Source: an uncultured Clostridium sp. | GTDB taxonomy: Bacteria; Bacillota; Clostridia; Lachnospirales; Lachnospiraceae | Reading direction: 5' to 3' | NCBI GenBank assembly: GCA_902464345.1 | Contig: CABQJA010000160.1 | Span: forward strand, 1-5,338 | DNA: 5,338 bases | Shown here: positions 1-5,238 of the stretch, one piece after another | Layout: every line of letters begins with the position of its first letter | How positions within the stretch are numbered: position 1 is the stretch's first letter | Notes under the pieces: generated by a model | Told to the model about the DNA's origin: nothing | Database searches by the model: none | The model's input: only the letters and a program-made list of their open reading frames with translations | Translations under genes and position numbers: made by a program

Positions 1-1
1 G

Positions 2-1144
2 CTGTTGTTTGGCTATACAATGCTGACACGGCTTAATTTCAGCCTGGCGATCAAGCAGTTTCTGATCGCAACGGTAACGCAGGTTTTAGTCAGCTTTATT
101 CCATGGATCATGCTGCAGAAGCTGGAACTCAGAAAACATTATTACCTGTATGGCGTATTAGGGATTCTGGCCTTGCTGACGGTATTTATACCGGGCAACG
201 GTCTGGTACATGGAATTTCACAGTACGGTGCCAGAAACTGGCTGGCATTTGAACTTCCGCATGATATCACGATCTCGCTCCAGCCATCGGAATTTGTGAA
301 AATACTGTTTGTGTTCTTTGTTGCCAGTATTCTGGCGAAGAGTACGGAGTTTAAGCAGGTTATGATCGCCACCGGATTTGCGGCAGCCCATATCGGAGTG
401 CTGGTGCTGGAAAAAGACCTGGGTGGCGCACTGATCTTTTTTGTAATCTATATTACAATGCTTTATGCGGCAACCAGAAGACCGCTTTACTTCTTCGGAT
501 GTCTGGGCGGTGTCTGTGTTCTGGGAGGATTTGCATTCCTGCTGTTCCGAAAGCAGTTATTCCAGCATGTCATGGTCCGGGTGCAGAACTGGCTGAATCC
601 ATGGGCGGACATTGATAACAGCGGATATCAGATCGCACAGTCGCTATTTGCGATCGGTTCCGGCGGATGGTTTGGATCCGGTTTAATGGATGGTATGCCG
701 GAGAAGATCCCGGTGCGGGAAAGTGATTTCATCTTTTCGGCAATCGCAGAAGAAATGGGCGTGTTTACGGCATTGATCCTGATTCTGATCTGCTTTAGTG
801 TATTTATAGGATTTATAGATATTGCAATGCGGTCCAAGCATATTTTCTATAAGAATATGGCCTTTGGATTTGCTATCTGTTATATATTCCAGATTCTGTT
901 AAATATCGGCGGAGCGACGAAGTTTATTCCGTCGACCGGTGTGACGTTGCCGCTCGTCAGTTATGGTTTGAGCTCGGTGACCAGTACACTGATTATTTTC
1001 CAGATCATACAGGGAATTAACATTATTACAACCAGAGAGGCTGAGAAAATTGAACGAGAAAAAGAAAAGATCCTCCTCGCCGGTGAATCCCCAGAGATTC
1101 CTCCAGCGGGAAAAGCGAAGAGGCGAGCAAAACAAAATAGCTAA
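2..1144 (+). CDS. FtsW/RodA/SpoVE family (SEDS) peptidoglycan glycosyltransferase, 5'-partial
   Basis: SEDS proteins are multi-pass membrane glycosyltransferases that polymerise lipid II into glycan strands together with a class B PBP. The frame is open to the left edge, so the TTG at 5 is probably internal and the first membrane segment(s) are missing. Counting from that TTG (379 codons), hydrophobic segments lie near residues 12-36, 48-64, 97-111, 118-135, 140-156, 161-181, 252-274, 285-302 and 312-341. Family landmarks are GARNWL (75-80), QPSE (93-96), GGWFGSG (220-226), the ESDFIF motif whose Asp241 matches the essential SEDS aspartate, and TGVTLPLVSYG (311-321). The usual GGSS after SYG reads GLSS here. 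The C-terminus is a charged cytoplasmic tail (about 344-379) encoded in the region shared with the next gene. Whether it serves division, elongation or sporulation cannot be told from this fragment. Family call is very secure. Confidence 0.95.
   Translation: MLFGYTMLTRLNFSLAIKQFLIATVTQVLVSFIPWIMLQKLELRKHYYLYGVLGILALLTVFIPGNGLVHGISQYGARNWLAFELPHDITISLQPSEFVKILFVFFVASILAKSTEFKQVMIATGFAAAHIGVLVLEKDLGGALIFFVIYITMLYAATRRPLYFFGCLGGVCVLGGFAFLLFRKQLFQHVMVRVQNWLNPWADIDNSGYQIAQSLFAIGSGGWFGSGLMDGMPEKIPVRESDFIFSAIAEEMGVFTALILILICFSVFIGFIDIAMRSKHIFYKNMAFGFAICYIFQILLNIGGATKFIPSTGVTLPLVSYGLSSVTSTLIIFQIIQGINIITTREAEKIEREKEKILLAGESPEIPPAGKAKRRAKQNS
1034..1040 (+). promoter_or_regulatory. Ribosome binding site of the PBP gene, inside the SEDS coding region
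   Basis: The purine-rich AGAGAGG lies 9 bases before the TTG at 1050, within the upstream gene. It is the best Shine-Dalgarno-like match for any start in this frame. The GTG at 1083 has no comparable site, and the first in-frame ATG falls inside the membrane anchor. This supports the TTG start and the long overlap. Confidence 0.6.
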
Positions 1145-2537
1145 CAGACCGATCCTGCTGGTGACGTATGTAATAACCGGAATTTTTCTGCTCATGATAG
1201 GCTACATCTGTAAGTTTATGATCGTGGACAGTCAGACGGTAATTGCCAATTCCTATAATACAAGACAGGATAAGCTGGCAGAACGGGTGATCCGCGGAGA
1301 TATTGTGTCCGGTGACGGAGTTGTTCTGGCAACGAATCAGTATGCGGATGACGGTTCCTATACCCGGTATTATCCATATGGAAATATGTATGCACATGTT
1401 GTGGGGTATGATAAATACGGAAAATCCGGTGTGGAGCTGACGGCGAATTACTATCTGCTCACGTCAAACGCAAATATTTTTGAACGGACAGCTAAGGCAT
1501 TACAGGAAGAAAAGAATATGGGTGATACGATCGTAACAACCCTGGATACCAGACTGCAGACCGCAGCTTATAATGCACTGGGCGACGGCAGAGGAGCCGT
1601 TGTTGTTATGGAGCCGGATACCGGAAAGATCCTGGCGATGGTTTCCAAGCCGGATTTTGATCCGAATAATATCGATGGTGTATGGCAGGCTGTTTCCGAT
1701 GGAACGGCCTGGGATAATTCGCTCCTTTTGAATCGGGCAACACAGGGATTATATCCGCCGGGATCTACCTTCAAGGTGTTGACTGCGCTGGAATACATGC
1801 GTGAAAATTCGGACTGGGAGGAATATCATTTTAACTGTCAGGGTGAGGATATTTTCAATAATGTAACGATTCACTGCTATAACAGTACCGTGCATGGCGA
1901 AGTATCATTAGCGGATTCTGTGGCATACTCCTGCAATACCTCATTTGCAAATATCGGAACAACCCTGAATATGGACAGTTTCCATAAGCTGTGTGAAGAT
2001 TTTCTGTTTAACCAGAGCCTGCCATATGGCGGAACGTATACCCAAAGCAGCTTTGTGCTGGATAGCAGTTCGGATAAATCGTTGATTCCACAGACCGTGA
2101 TCGGACAGGGCGATACACAGATTTCGCCATTACACAATGCCCTGATCATGTCTACAATGGCAAATGGCGGTGTTATGATGAAGCCGTATCTGGTAGACAG
2201 TATTGAAAACTATCAGGGAGTGAATGTAAAACGATTCTCTCCATCCGCATATAAGCGGATCATATCCGCAGATGAGGCGGCACAGATGACAGAGCTGATG
2301 AAAGGCGTTGTCACATACGGTACCGGGTCGGTATTGAATACCGATGCATATACCGTAGCGGGAAAAACGGGAACTGCGGAATATAATTCCGAGGGAAAAT
2401 CCCATTCCTGGTTTGTAGGTTTTTCCAATGTGGAGAATCCGGATATTGTTGTTTCGGTTGTGATTGAGGATGCGGACACCTCCGGAATCCGGGCAGTGAA
2501 TGTGGCAAAGCAGATTTTTGACGCATATTACCAATAA
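1050..2537 (+). CDS. Class B penicillin-binding protein (D,D-transpeptidase), PbpA/FtsI-like
   Basis: This membrane-anchored transpeptidase cross-links peptidoglycan stem peptides and is the expected partner of the SEDS protein encoded just upstream. The product is 495 residues: a basic cytoplasmic tail (1-33), one membrane anchor (about 34-58), a short N-terminal dimerisation-type domain with RGDIVSGDG (82-90), then the penicillin-binding domain. All three active-site motifs are present: SxxK as Ser239-Thr-Phe-Lys242, SxN as Ser294-Cys-Asn296, and KTGT at 439-442. The supporting segment VVVMEPDTGKILAMVSKPDFDPNN (184-207, abridged here by positions) is typical of the family. The length fits the compact PbpA type found next to FtsW/RodA genes in actinobacteria and clostridia rather than larger PBP2 forms. 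The start is a TTG preceded by AGAGAGG, giving a 95-bp out-of-frame overlap with the previous gene. Translation is therefore likely coupled. No terminator follows; the next promoter begins 4 bases after the stop. Confidence 0.95.
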   Translation: MNEKKKRSSSPVNPQRFLQREKRRGEQNKIANRPILLVTYVITGIFLLMIGYICKFMIVDSQTVIANSYNTRQDKLAERVIRGDIVSGDGVVLATNQYADDGSYTRYYPYGNMYAHVVGYDKYGKSGVELTANYYLLTSNANIFERTAKALQEEKNMGDTIVTTLDTRLQTAAYNALGDGRGAVVVMEPDTGKILAMVSKPDFDPNNIDGVWQAVSDGTAWDNSLLLNRATQGLYPPGSTFKVLTALEYMRENSDWEEYHFNCQGEDIFNNVTIHCYNSTVHGEVSLADSVAYSCNTSFANIGTTLNMDSFHKLCEDFLFNQSLPYGGTYTQSSFVLDSSSDKSLIPQTVIGQGDTQISPLHNALIMSTMANGGVMMKPYLVDSIENYQGVNVKRFSPSAYKRIISADEAAQMTELMKGVVTYGTGSVLNTDAYTVAGKTGTAEYNSEGKSHSWFVGFSNVENPDIVVSVVIEDADTSGIRAVNVAKQIFDAYYQ

Positions 2538-2540
2538 TAG

Positions 2541-2569
2541 TTGAAATGGTACTGTAATCTTGGTATACT
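2541..2569 (+). promoter_or_regulatory. SigmaA-type promoter with extended -10 for the Nudix gene
   Basis: TTGAAA (2541-2546) and TATACT (2564-2569) are separated by 17 bp, and a TG dinucleotide one base before the -10 makes it an extended -10 element. Transcription would start near 2576, giving a leader of about 29 bases with the AGGAGG site. The promoter starts right after the PBP stop codon, so the Nudix gene has its own control although read-through from upstream is also possible. Confidence 0.8.
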
Positions 2570-2590
2570 ATAGAAGATTTAAGTCACACC

Positions 2591-2596
2591 AGGAGG
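2591..2596 (+). promoter_or_regulatory. Ribosome binding site fixing the Nudix start
   Basis: A perfect AGGAGG is followed by an 8-base spacer and the ATG at 2605. It excludes the longer in-frame TTG start at 2560, which would lie inside the promoter region upstream of the predicted transcription start. Confidence 0.85.
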
Positions 2597-2604
2597 ATAT
2601 TGCA

Positions 2605-3057
2605 ATGATTGAGGCAACAAGCTGTGGTGGTGTGGTAATTTTCAGAGGTAAAATCCTTCTGTTATACAAGAATTACAGAAATAAGTATGAAGGATGGGTA
2701 TTGCCAAAGGGAACGGTTGAAGAGGGCGAGAGCCATACCCAGACCGCTTTGCGTGAGGTCATGGAAGAGACCGGAGTACGTGCGACCATTATGAAGTACG
2801 TTGGCAAGAGTAATTATATGTTCAATTCATCAGTGGATGTTGTTTGCAAGGATGTACACTGGTATCTTATGATGGCCGACAGTTATTACAGCAAACCACA
2901 AAGAGAAGAATATTTCGTGGATTCAGGATACTATAAGTATCATGAGGCGTATCACTTATTGAAGTTCCCGAATGAAAAACAGATTCTGGAACAGGCTTAT
3001 TCTGAATATACGGACCTGAAGCGGTGTAACCAGTGGGGAAGTAAGAAATATTTTTAG
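2605..3057 (+). CDS. Nudix hydrolase
   Basis: Nudix enzymes hydrolyse a nucleoside diphosphate linked to another group, using divalent metal ions bound by the Nudix box. The box is complete at residues 36-58 of this 150-residue protein: Gly36, five residues, Glu42, seven residues, Arg50-Glu51, then the Glu53-Glu54 pair and Gly57. The preceding GWVLPKG turn and the early strand CGGVVIF are also typical. The size is that of a stand-alone single-domain enzyme, with no signal peptide or membrane segment, so it should be cytoplasmic. The C-terminal third (HWYLMMADSYYS, then a YHEAYHLLKFPNEKQILEQA helix region) might define substrate choice, but the substrate cannot be told from sequence; dinucleoside polyphosphate, ADP-ribose or oxidised nucleotides are all possible. 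It has its own promoter and terminator, so it is a single-gene unit and its neighbours do not point to a role. Confidence 0.93.
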   Translation: MIEATSCGGVVIFRGKILLLYKNYRNKYEGWVLPKGTVEEGESHTQTALREVMEETGVRATIMKYVGKSNYMFNSSVDVVCKDVHWYLMMADSYYSKPQREEYFVDSGYYKYHEAYHLLKFPNEKQILEQAYSEYTDLKRCNQWGSKKYF

Positions 3058-3085
3058 AAAAGAGGTCAATGGACCTCTTTTTTCT
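3058..3085 (+). terminator. Rho-independent terminator of the Nudix gene
   Basis: A 10-bp perfect stem (AAAAGAGGTC at 3058-3067 with GACCTCTTTT at 3072-3081), an AATG loop and a run of six T (3078-3083) begin immediately after the TAG stop codon. The A-rich left arm and T-rich right arm suggest it may also work, more weakly, on the other strand. Confidence 0.88.
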
Positions 3086-3103
3086 AATAGTACGGCATAT
3101 AAT
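3075..3103 (+). promoter_or_regulatory. Candidate promoter for the sortase gene
   Basis: A perfect TATAAT lies at 3098-3103, about 68 bases before the sortase ATG. The -35 position with a 17-bp spacer (3075-3080, CTCTTT) is poor and sits inside the preceding terminator. A strong -10 after a terminator, with no other visible promoter before the gene, makes it plausible but weakly supported. Confidence 0.35.
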
Positions 3104-3171
3104 GATTTGAGTGTGTAGTGATCGGAACAGACACTGATTGAGAACAGAGGCTTGAAAGAGAGGCGGATAAG

Positions 3172-4041
3172 ATGAGCAGGGAAGAAAAAGCGGAAATGCA
3201 GGAAGAAAAACAGGCGGTAAAAAAGAGGGCCGGAACGATTGACTGGCTTCGGCTGATTCTTGGAATAATCTGCATCTGTATTGCTGTCGGATGTATTATT
3301 TATCTGGGAAGTTATTTCCTGAGATCGAAGCACAGCCAGGATCAGGTAAAGGAGTTAAAGCAGCTGGTATCCGATGGGAAAGCAGAGGATACAGAAGACG
3401 CGGATAATACACAGGAACATCAGATAGAGTATGAGAAGATCAACGGAAGACTGGTACAGAAGAAGTTTGCGGAGCTATACAGACAGAATCCGGATTTTAT
3501 CGGCTGGCTGACGATCCCGGGCACGAAGATAGACTATCCGGTCATGCAGCATGCGGGCGATAATGAATATTATATCCATCGTAATTTTGAAGAGGAATGG
3601 GACGGCTCCGGACTGCCGTTTATGGATCTGCGGTCGAATTATATGCTGCCGACCGACAATCTGCTGATCTATGGACATAATATGAAGACGGGAACCATGT
3701 TTGCGGGAATCCTGAAGTATGACTCGGAGGAGTATTATCAGGCACACAAGACATTAACGTTTGATACCCTGGATGAAGATGGTGAGTATGAGGTGATCGC
3801 GGCATTTTATTCTCAGATCTATCCGGAAGAGGATACAGAGCATTTTAAATATTATGAGTTCTTTGATGCCGGTTCCGAAGAGGAGTTCAATGCTTATGTA
3901 GAGCAGGTACAGGCACTGACTCCATATGAGATCGATGCAGAGGTTTCTTACGGTGATACCCTGCTTACATTATCAACCTGTGCCTATAACACAGAGGATG
4001 GCCGGTTTGCACTGGTTGCCAGAAAGATTTCGACAGATTAA
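3172..4041 (+). CDS. srtB: Class B sortase (cysteine transpeptidase)
   Basis: Sortases cut a C-terminal sorting signal on secreted proteins and join them to the cell wall or to pilin-like partners. This 289-residue protein has a lysine/glutamate-rich cytoplasmic tail (1-21), one membrane anchor (about 25-50), a polar acidic linker (51-100) and an extracellular catalytic domain. The catalytic residues are visible: His169 in LLIYGHNM, Cys270 in TLSTC, and Arg278 in EDGRFALVARK. The FIGWLTIPGTKIDYPVMQ segment (109-126) and the TLSTC motif, with a long segment between His and Cys, point to class B rather than class A or the pilin class C. AAAGAGAGG ends 8 bases before the ATG, supporting the start. 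No LPXTG- or NPQTN-like substrate gene is in the window, so it is a locally orphan sortase with unknown substrates. No terminator separates it from the downstream tRNA. Confidence 0.93.
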   Translation: MSREEKAEMQEEKQAVKKRAGTIDWLRLILGIICICIAVGCIIYLGSYFLRSKHSQDQVKELKQLVSDGKAEDTEDADNTQEHQIEYEKINGRLVQKKFAELYRQNPDFIGWLTIPGTKIDYPVMQHAGDNEYYIHRNFEEEWDGSGLPFMDLRSNYMLPTDNLLIYGHNMKTGTMFAGILKYDSEEYYQAHKTLTFDTLDEDGEYEVIAAFYSQIYPEEDTEHFKYYEFFDAGSEEEFNAYVEQVQALTPYEIDAEVSYGDTLLTLSTCAYNTEDGRFALVARKISTD

Positions 4042-4044
4042 AGG

Positions 4045-4073
4045 TTGACAACCGAAAAAAATTCATATATACT
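4045..4073 (+). promoter_or_regulatory. Strong SigmaA-type promoter of the tRNA-Leu gene
   Basis: A perfect TTGACA (4045-4050) and TATACT (4068-4073) are spaced by exactly 17 bp. Initiation would fall near 4080, about 35 bases before the mature tRNA. The promoter begins 4 bases after the sortase stop codon, giving the tRNA independent strong expression. Confidence 0.85.
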
Positions 4074-4087
4074 ATCAAATGTTGACG

Positions 4088-4106
4088 CAAAAGCTGTGAG
4101 CTTTTG
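4088..4106 (+). other. Perfect 8-bp hairpin in the tRNA leader
   Basis: CAAAAGCT (4088-4095) and AGCTTTTG (4099-4106) form a perfect 8-bp inverted repeat with a 3-base loop. It lies between the predicted transcription start and the tRNA 5' end. It could mark or guide processing of the precursor 5' leader. No T-run follows, so it is not a good terminator. Confidence 0.5.
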
Positions 4107-4114
4107 TAAGACAT

Positions 4115-4197
4115 GCCGGCGTGTCGGAATGGCAGACGAGGCAGACTCAAAATCTGTTGCGGGCAACCGCGTGCGGGTTCAAGTCCCGCTGCCGGCA
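4115..4197 (+). tRNA. tRNA-Leu (anticodon CAA)
   Basis: An 83-base class II tRNA. The acceptor stem pairs GCCGGCG (4115-4121) with TGCCGGC (4190-4196), with one G-U pair, and A4197 as discriminator. The anticodon stem GCAGA/TCTGT encloses the loop CTCAAAA, placing anticodon CAA at 4148-4150, which reads UUG. A long variable arm (stem GCGG/CCGC, loop GCAA) is the hallmark of leucine, serine and bacterial tyrosine tRNAs. The T arm is GCGGG-TTCAAGT-CCCGC. The 3' CCA is not encoded (GTA follows), so CCA must be added enzymatically. It is a single-gene unit between its own promoter and terminator. Confidence 0.96.
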
Positions 4198-4202
4198 GTA
4201 TA

Positions 4203-4241
4203 ATGCCACCGTAATTTTGATAGAATTACGGTGGCATTTTT
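4203..4241 (+). terminator. Rho-independent terminator after tRNA-Leu
   Basis: A perfect 14-bp stem (4203-4216 with 4224-4237), a 7-base loop TTGATAG and a T tail (4237-4241) lie 5 bases after the tRNA 3' end. It ends transcription from the tRNA promoter and any read-through from the sortase gene. Confidence 0.93.
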
Positions 4242-4347
4242 CTATGCCCCAAAACCGCTTGATATAAGGCTTTTCGGCTGTTACCGCCCATAACGAAACC
4301 CCGCTGCGGAGCAATTCCGCGGCGGGGTTTCGTGCATTTTATGGAGA
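4242..4347. other. Gene-less spacer between the tRNA unit and the ECF remnant
   Basis: No coding frame is recognisable. The stretch holds an imperfect inverted repeat around AAAACCGCTTGATATAAGG (4251-4269) with TTTTCGG beyond it, and then the large hairpin at 4294-4332. It is probably the boundary of the decayed region that follows. No promoter of good quality is seen before the EcfT remnant. Confidence 0.5.
4294..4339 (+). terminator. Large GC-rich hairpin, terminator-like
   Basis: Arms 4294-4310 and 4316-4332 pair over 17 bp with a single G-U pair and a 5-base loop GCAAT. The right arm ends GGGGTTTCG and is followed by TGCATTTT, a weak T tail. It sits only about 55 bases after the tRNA terminator with no gene between, so it most likely terminated a gene that has since been deleted, or it is a dispersed intergenic repeat. 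Confidence 0.55.
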
Positions 4348-4757
4348 TTGCGGCTTTCTATGGGAGGACTGTTTATCCCCACCCTATTTGGCTATCTAAT
4401 TCTTGCAGTTCTGTCTGCGACGTGCGCAACGCTGAATACCCACATTGAAATTGAACTGGCGATCATTGCTGCGCTTGCCCTGCTTCAACTGCTGTCAGGC
4501 CCCGGTGTATTTATGCCGAGGCTTCTGGCATGTTATGAGATCATGGTCGTGATTCAATATGTCCTGTTTCCGATTCTCCCGGAAACGGTGGAAATGCTTT
4601 TGCCGCTCCCAGTCGTGAACATCAGAAGCTTCCGCTTTTTGTCGCAAGCATTCAGAGTGCCGATGAACTGTCAGCCGCAGCCGTTACACGGGGTATTGAT
4701 AATCCCGTAAAGCCCTCCTGCCGCAATTACAGACCGATGGGGTTAAGAGACTATATT
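4348..4757 (+). pseudogene. ECF transporter transmembrane component (EcfT-like), internally deleted
   Basis: EcfT is the membrane scaffold that couples two ABC ATPases to a vitamin- or metal-binding S component. Two pieces are visible in different frames. The 5' piece (TTG 4348 or ATG 4360 to about 4625) encodes membrane segments around LILAVLSATCAT and IELAIIAALALLQLLSG, then YEIMVVIQYVLFPILPETVEMLL and VVNIR, as in the first half of EcfT. From about 4626, in another frame, the C-terminal EcfT hallmark appears: KLPLFVASIQSADELSAAAV, followed by TRGIDNPVK. The central part of the protein is absent, and the original 5' frame only runs on to a stop at 4710. The 3' piece has no stop of its own but reads into the ATPase remnant. 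No ribosome site is obvious. The family assignment rests on recalled motif resemblance; the broken state is directly visible. Confidence 0.75.
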
Positions 4758-5170
4758 GTGATCCCAAATTTCTTTCAGGGGCAAATGGAAGGAGCTGTCC
4801 TTATCGACGACGTGACTGTAACCGAGCTTCCGGAATATGAGCTGGCAAAGCAGACCGCCAGCGTATTTCAGAACCCCAAATCGCAGTTTTTTAATACGGA
4901 TGTGGAAAGCGAGATCGCTTACGGACTTGAAAACCAGGGCATGGATGTTGCCGTGATTGATGAACGCCTGGCCGAAACCATAAAGACATTGAACCTGGAA
5001 CGGCTGTGCGGACGCAGTATGTTTGAACTGTCAGGCGGGGAAAAGCAGCGGATCACTTTTGCCGGTGCATAATTTCGGACGCGCCGGTTGTTCTCCTGGA
5101 TGAGCCGACGGCGAACCTTGACCCCGGTGCGATTCAGGAAATACGGTTGATTTTGGATACAAAGGAAAAC
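4758..5170 (+). pseudogene. ECF/ABC transporter ATPase, lacking Walker A, frameshifted and 3'-truncated
   Basis: The energy-coupling ATPase hydrolyses ATP to drive uptake. What remains starts at IPNFFQG (4761), a segment normally found shortly after Walker A, so the whole N-terminal nucleotide-binding loop is gone. The Q-loop is present as VFQNPKSQFFN (Gln codon 4869-4871), as is the ABC signature LSGGE (5028-5042). The frame ends at a TAA at 5070. One base further on, in another frame (from 5069), the protein continues as IISDAPVVLLDEPTANLDPG with Walker B at 5087-5104 and an intact D-loop. One missing base near 5067-5069 explains this. Resemblance fades after about EIRLILDT (5160-5170); the switch His and C-terminal region are absent. 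An ATG at 4737 could start a 111-residue product, but without Walker A or Walker B it cannot be an active ATPase. Confidence 0.85.
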
Positions 5171-5197
5171 GATGTAGAAAAAGAAGCCGATACAAAT

Positions 5198-5230
5198 AGC
5201 CCGTGGGGTGACAACCTACGGGCTTCTTTT
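5198..5230 (+). terminator. Rho-independent terminator-like hairpin after the ATPase remnant
   Basis: AGCCCGTGGG (5198-5207) pairs with CCTACGGGCT (5215-5224) over 10 bp with one G-U pair, with a 7-base loop GTGACAA, followed by TCTTTT. It comes within about 30 bases of the point where ATPase similarity ends, so the deletion probably joined the truncated gene to the end of its own or another operon. Confidence 0.7.
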
Positions 5231-5238
5231 GTGGAAAA

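Noticed and set aside
5..22. TTG at 5 or ATG at 20 as the true SEDS start
   Set aside because: The frame is open to the window edge, no ribosome site is visible, and the N-terminal membrane segment(s) expected for the family are missing, so the gene is cut by the window.
1026..2534. Open frames on the minus strand opposite the PBP gene, up to 134 codons
   Set aside because: Their products have no recognisable domain, they lie opposite strongly supported coding sequence, and they lack ribosome sites.
2560..2604. Longer Nudix protein starting at TTG 2560
   Set aside because: It would start inside the promoter, upstream of the predicted transcription start, while ATG 2605 has a perfect AGGAGG at 8 bases.
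2956..3333. Minus-strand 125-codon frame across the Nudix-sortase gap
   Set aside because: It crosses the Nudix terminator and the sortase start, reads as low-quality hydrophobic sequence, and shows no start signal.
4185..4307. CCCGCTGC shared by the tRNA 3' part and the hairpin at 4300 as an integration-site repeat
   Set aside because: Only 8 bases match, within a GC-rich stem; too short to call an attachment-site duplication.
4341..4443. ATG 4341 as start of a short protein (MEIAAFYGRTVYP...)
   Set aside because: No ribosome site, stops after about 34 codons, and the EcfT-like membrane segments are in another frame; at most it could be the old EcfT start before a frameshift.
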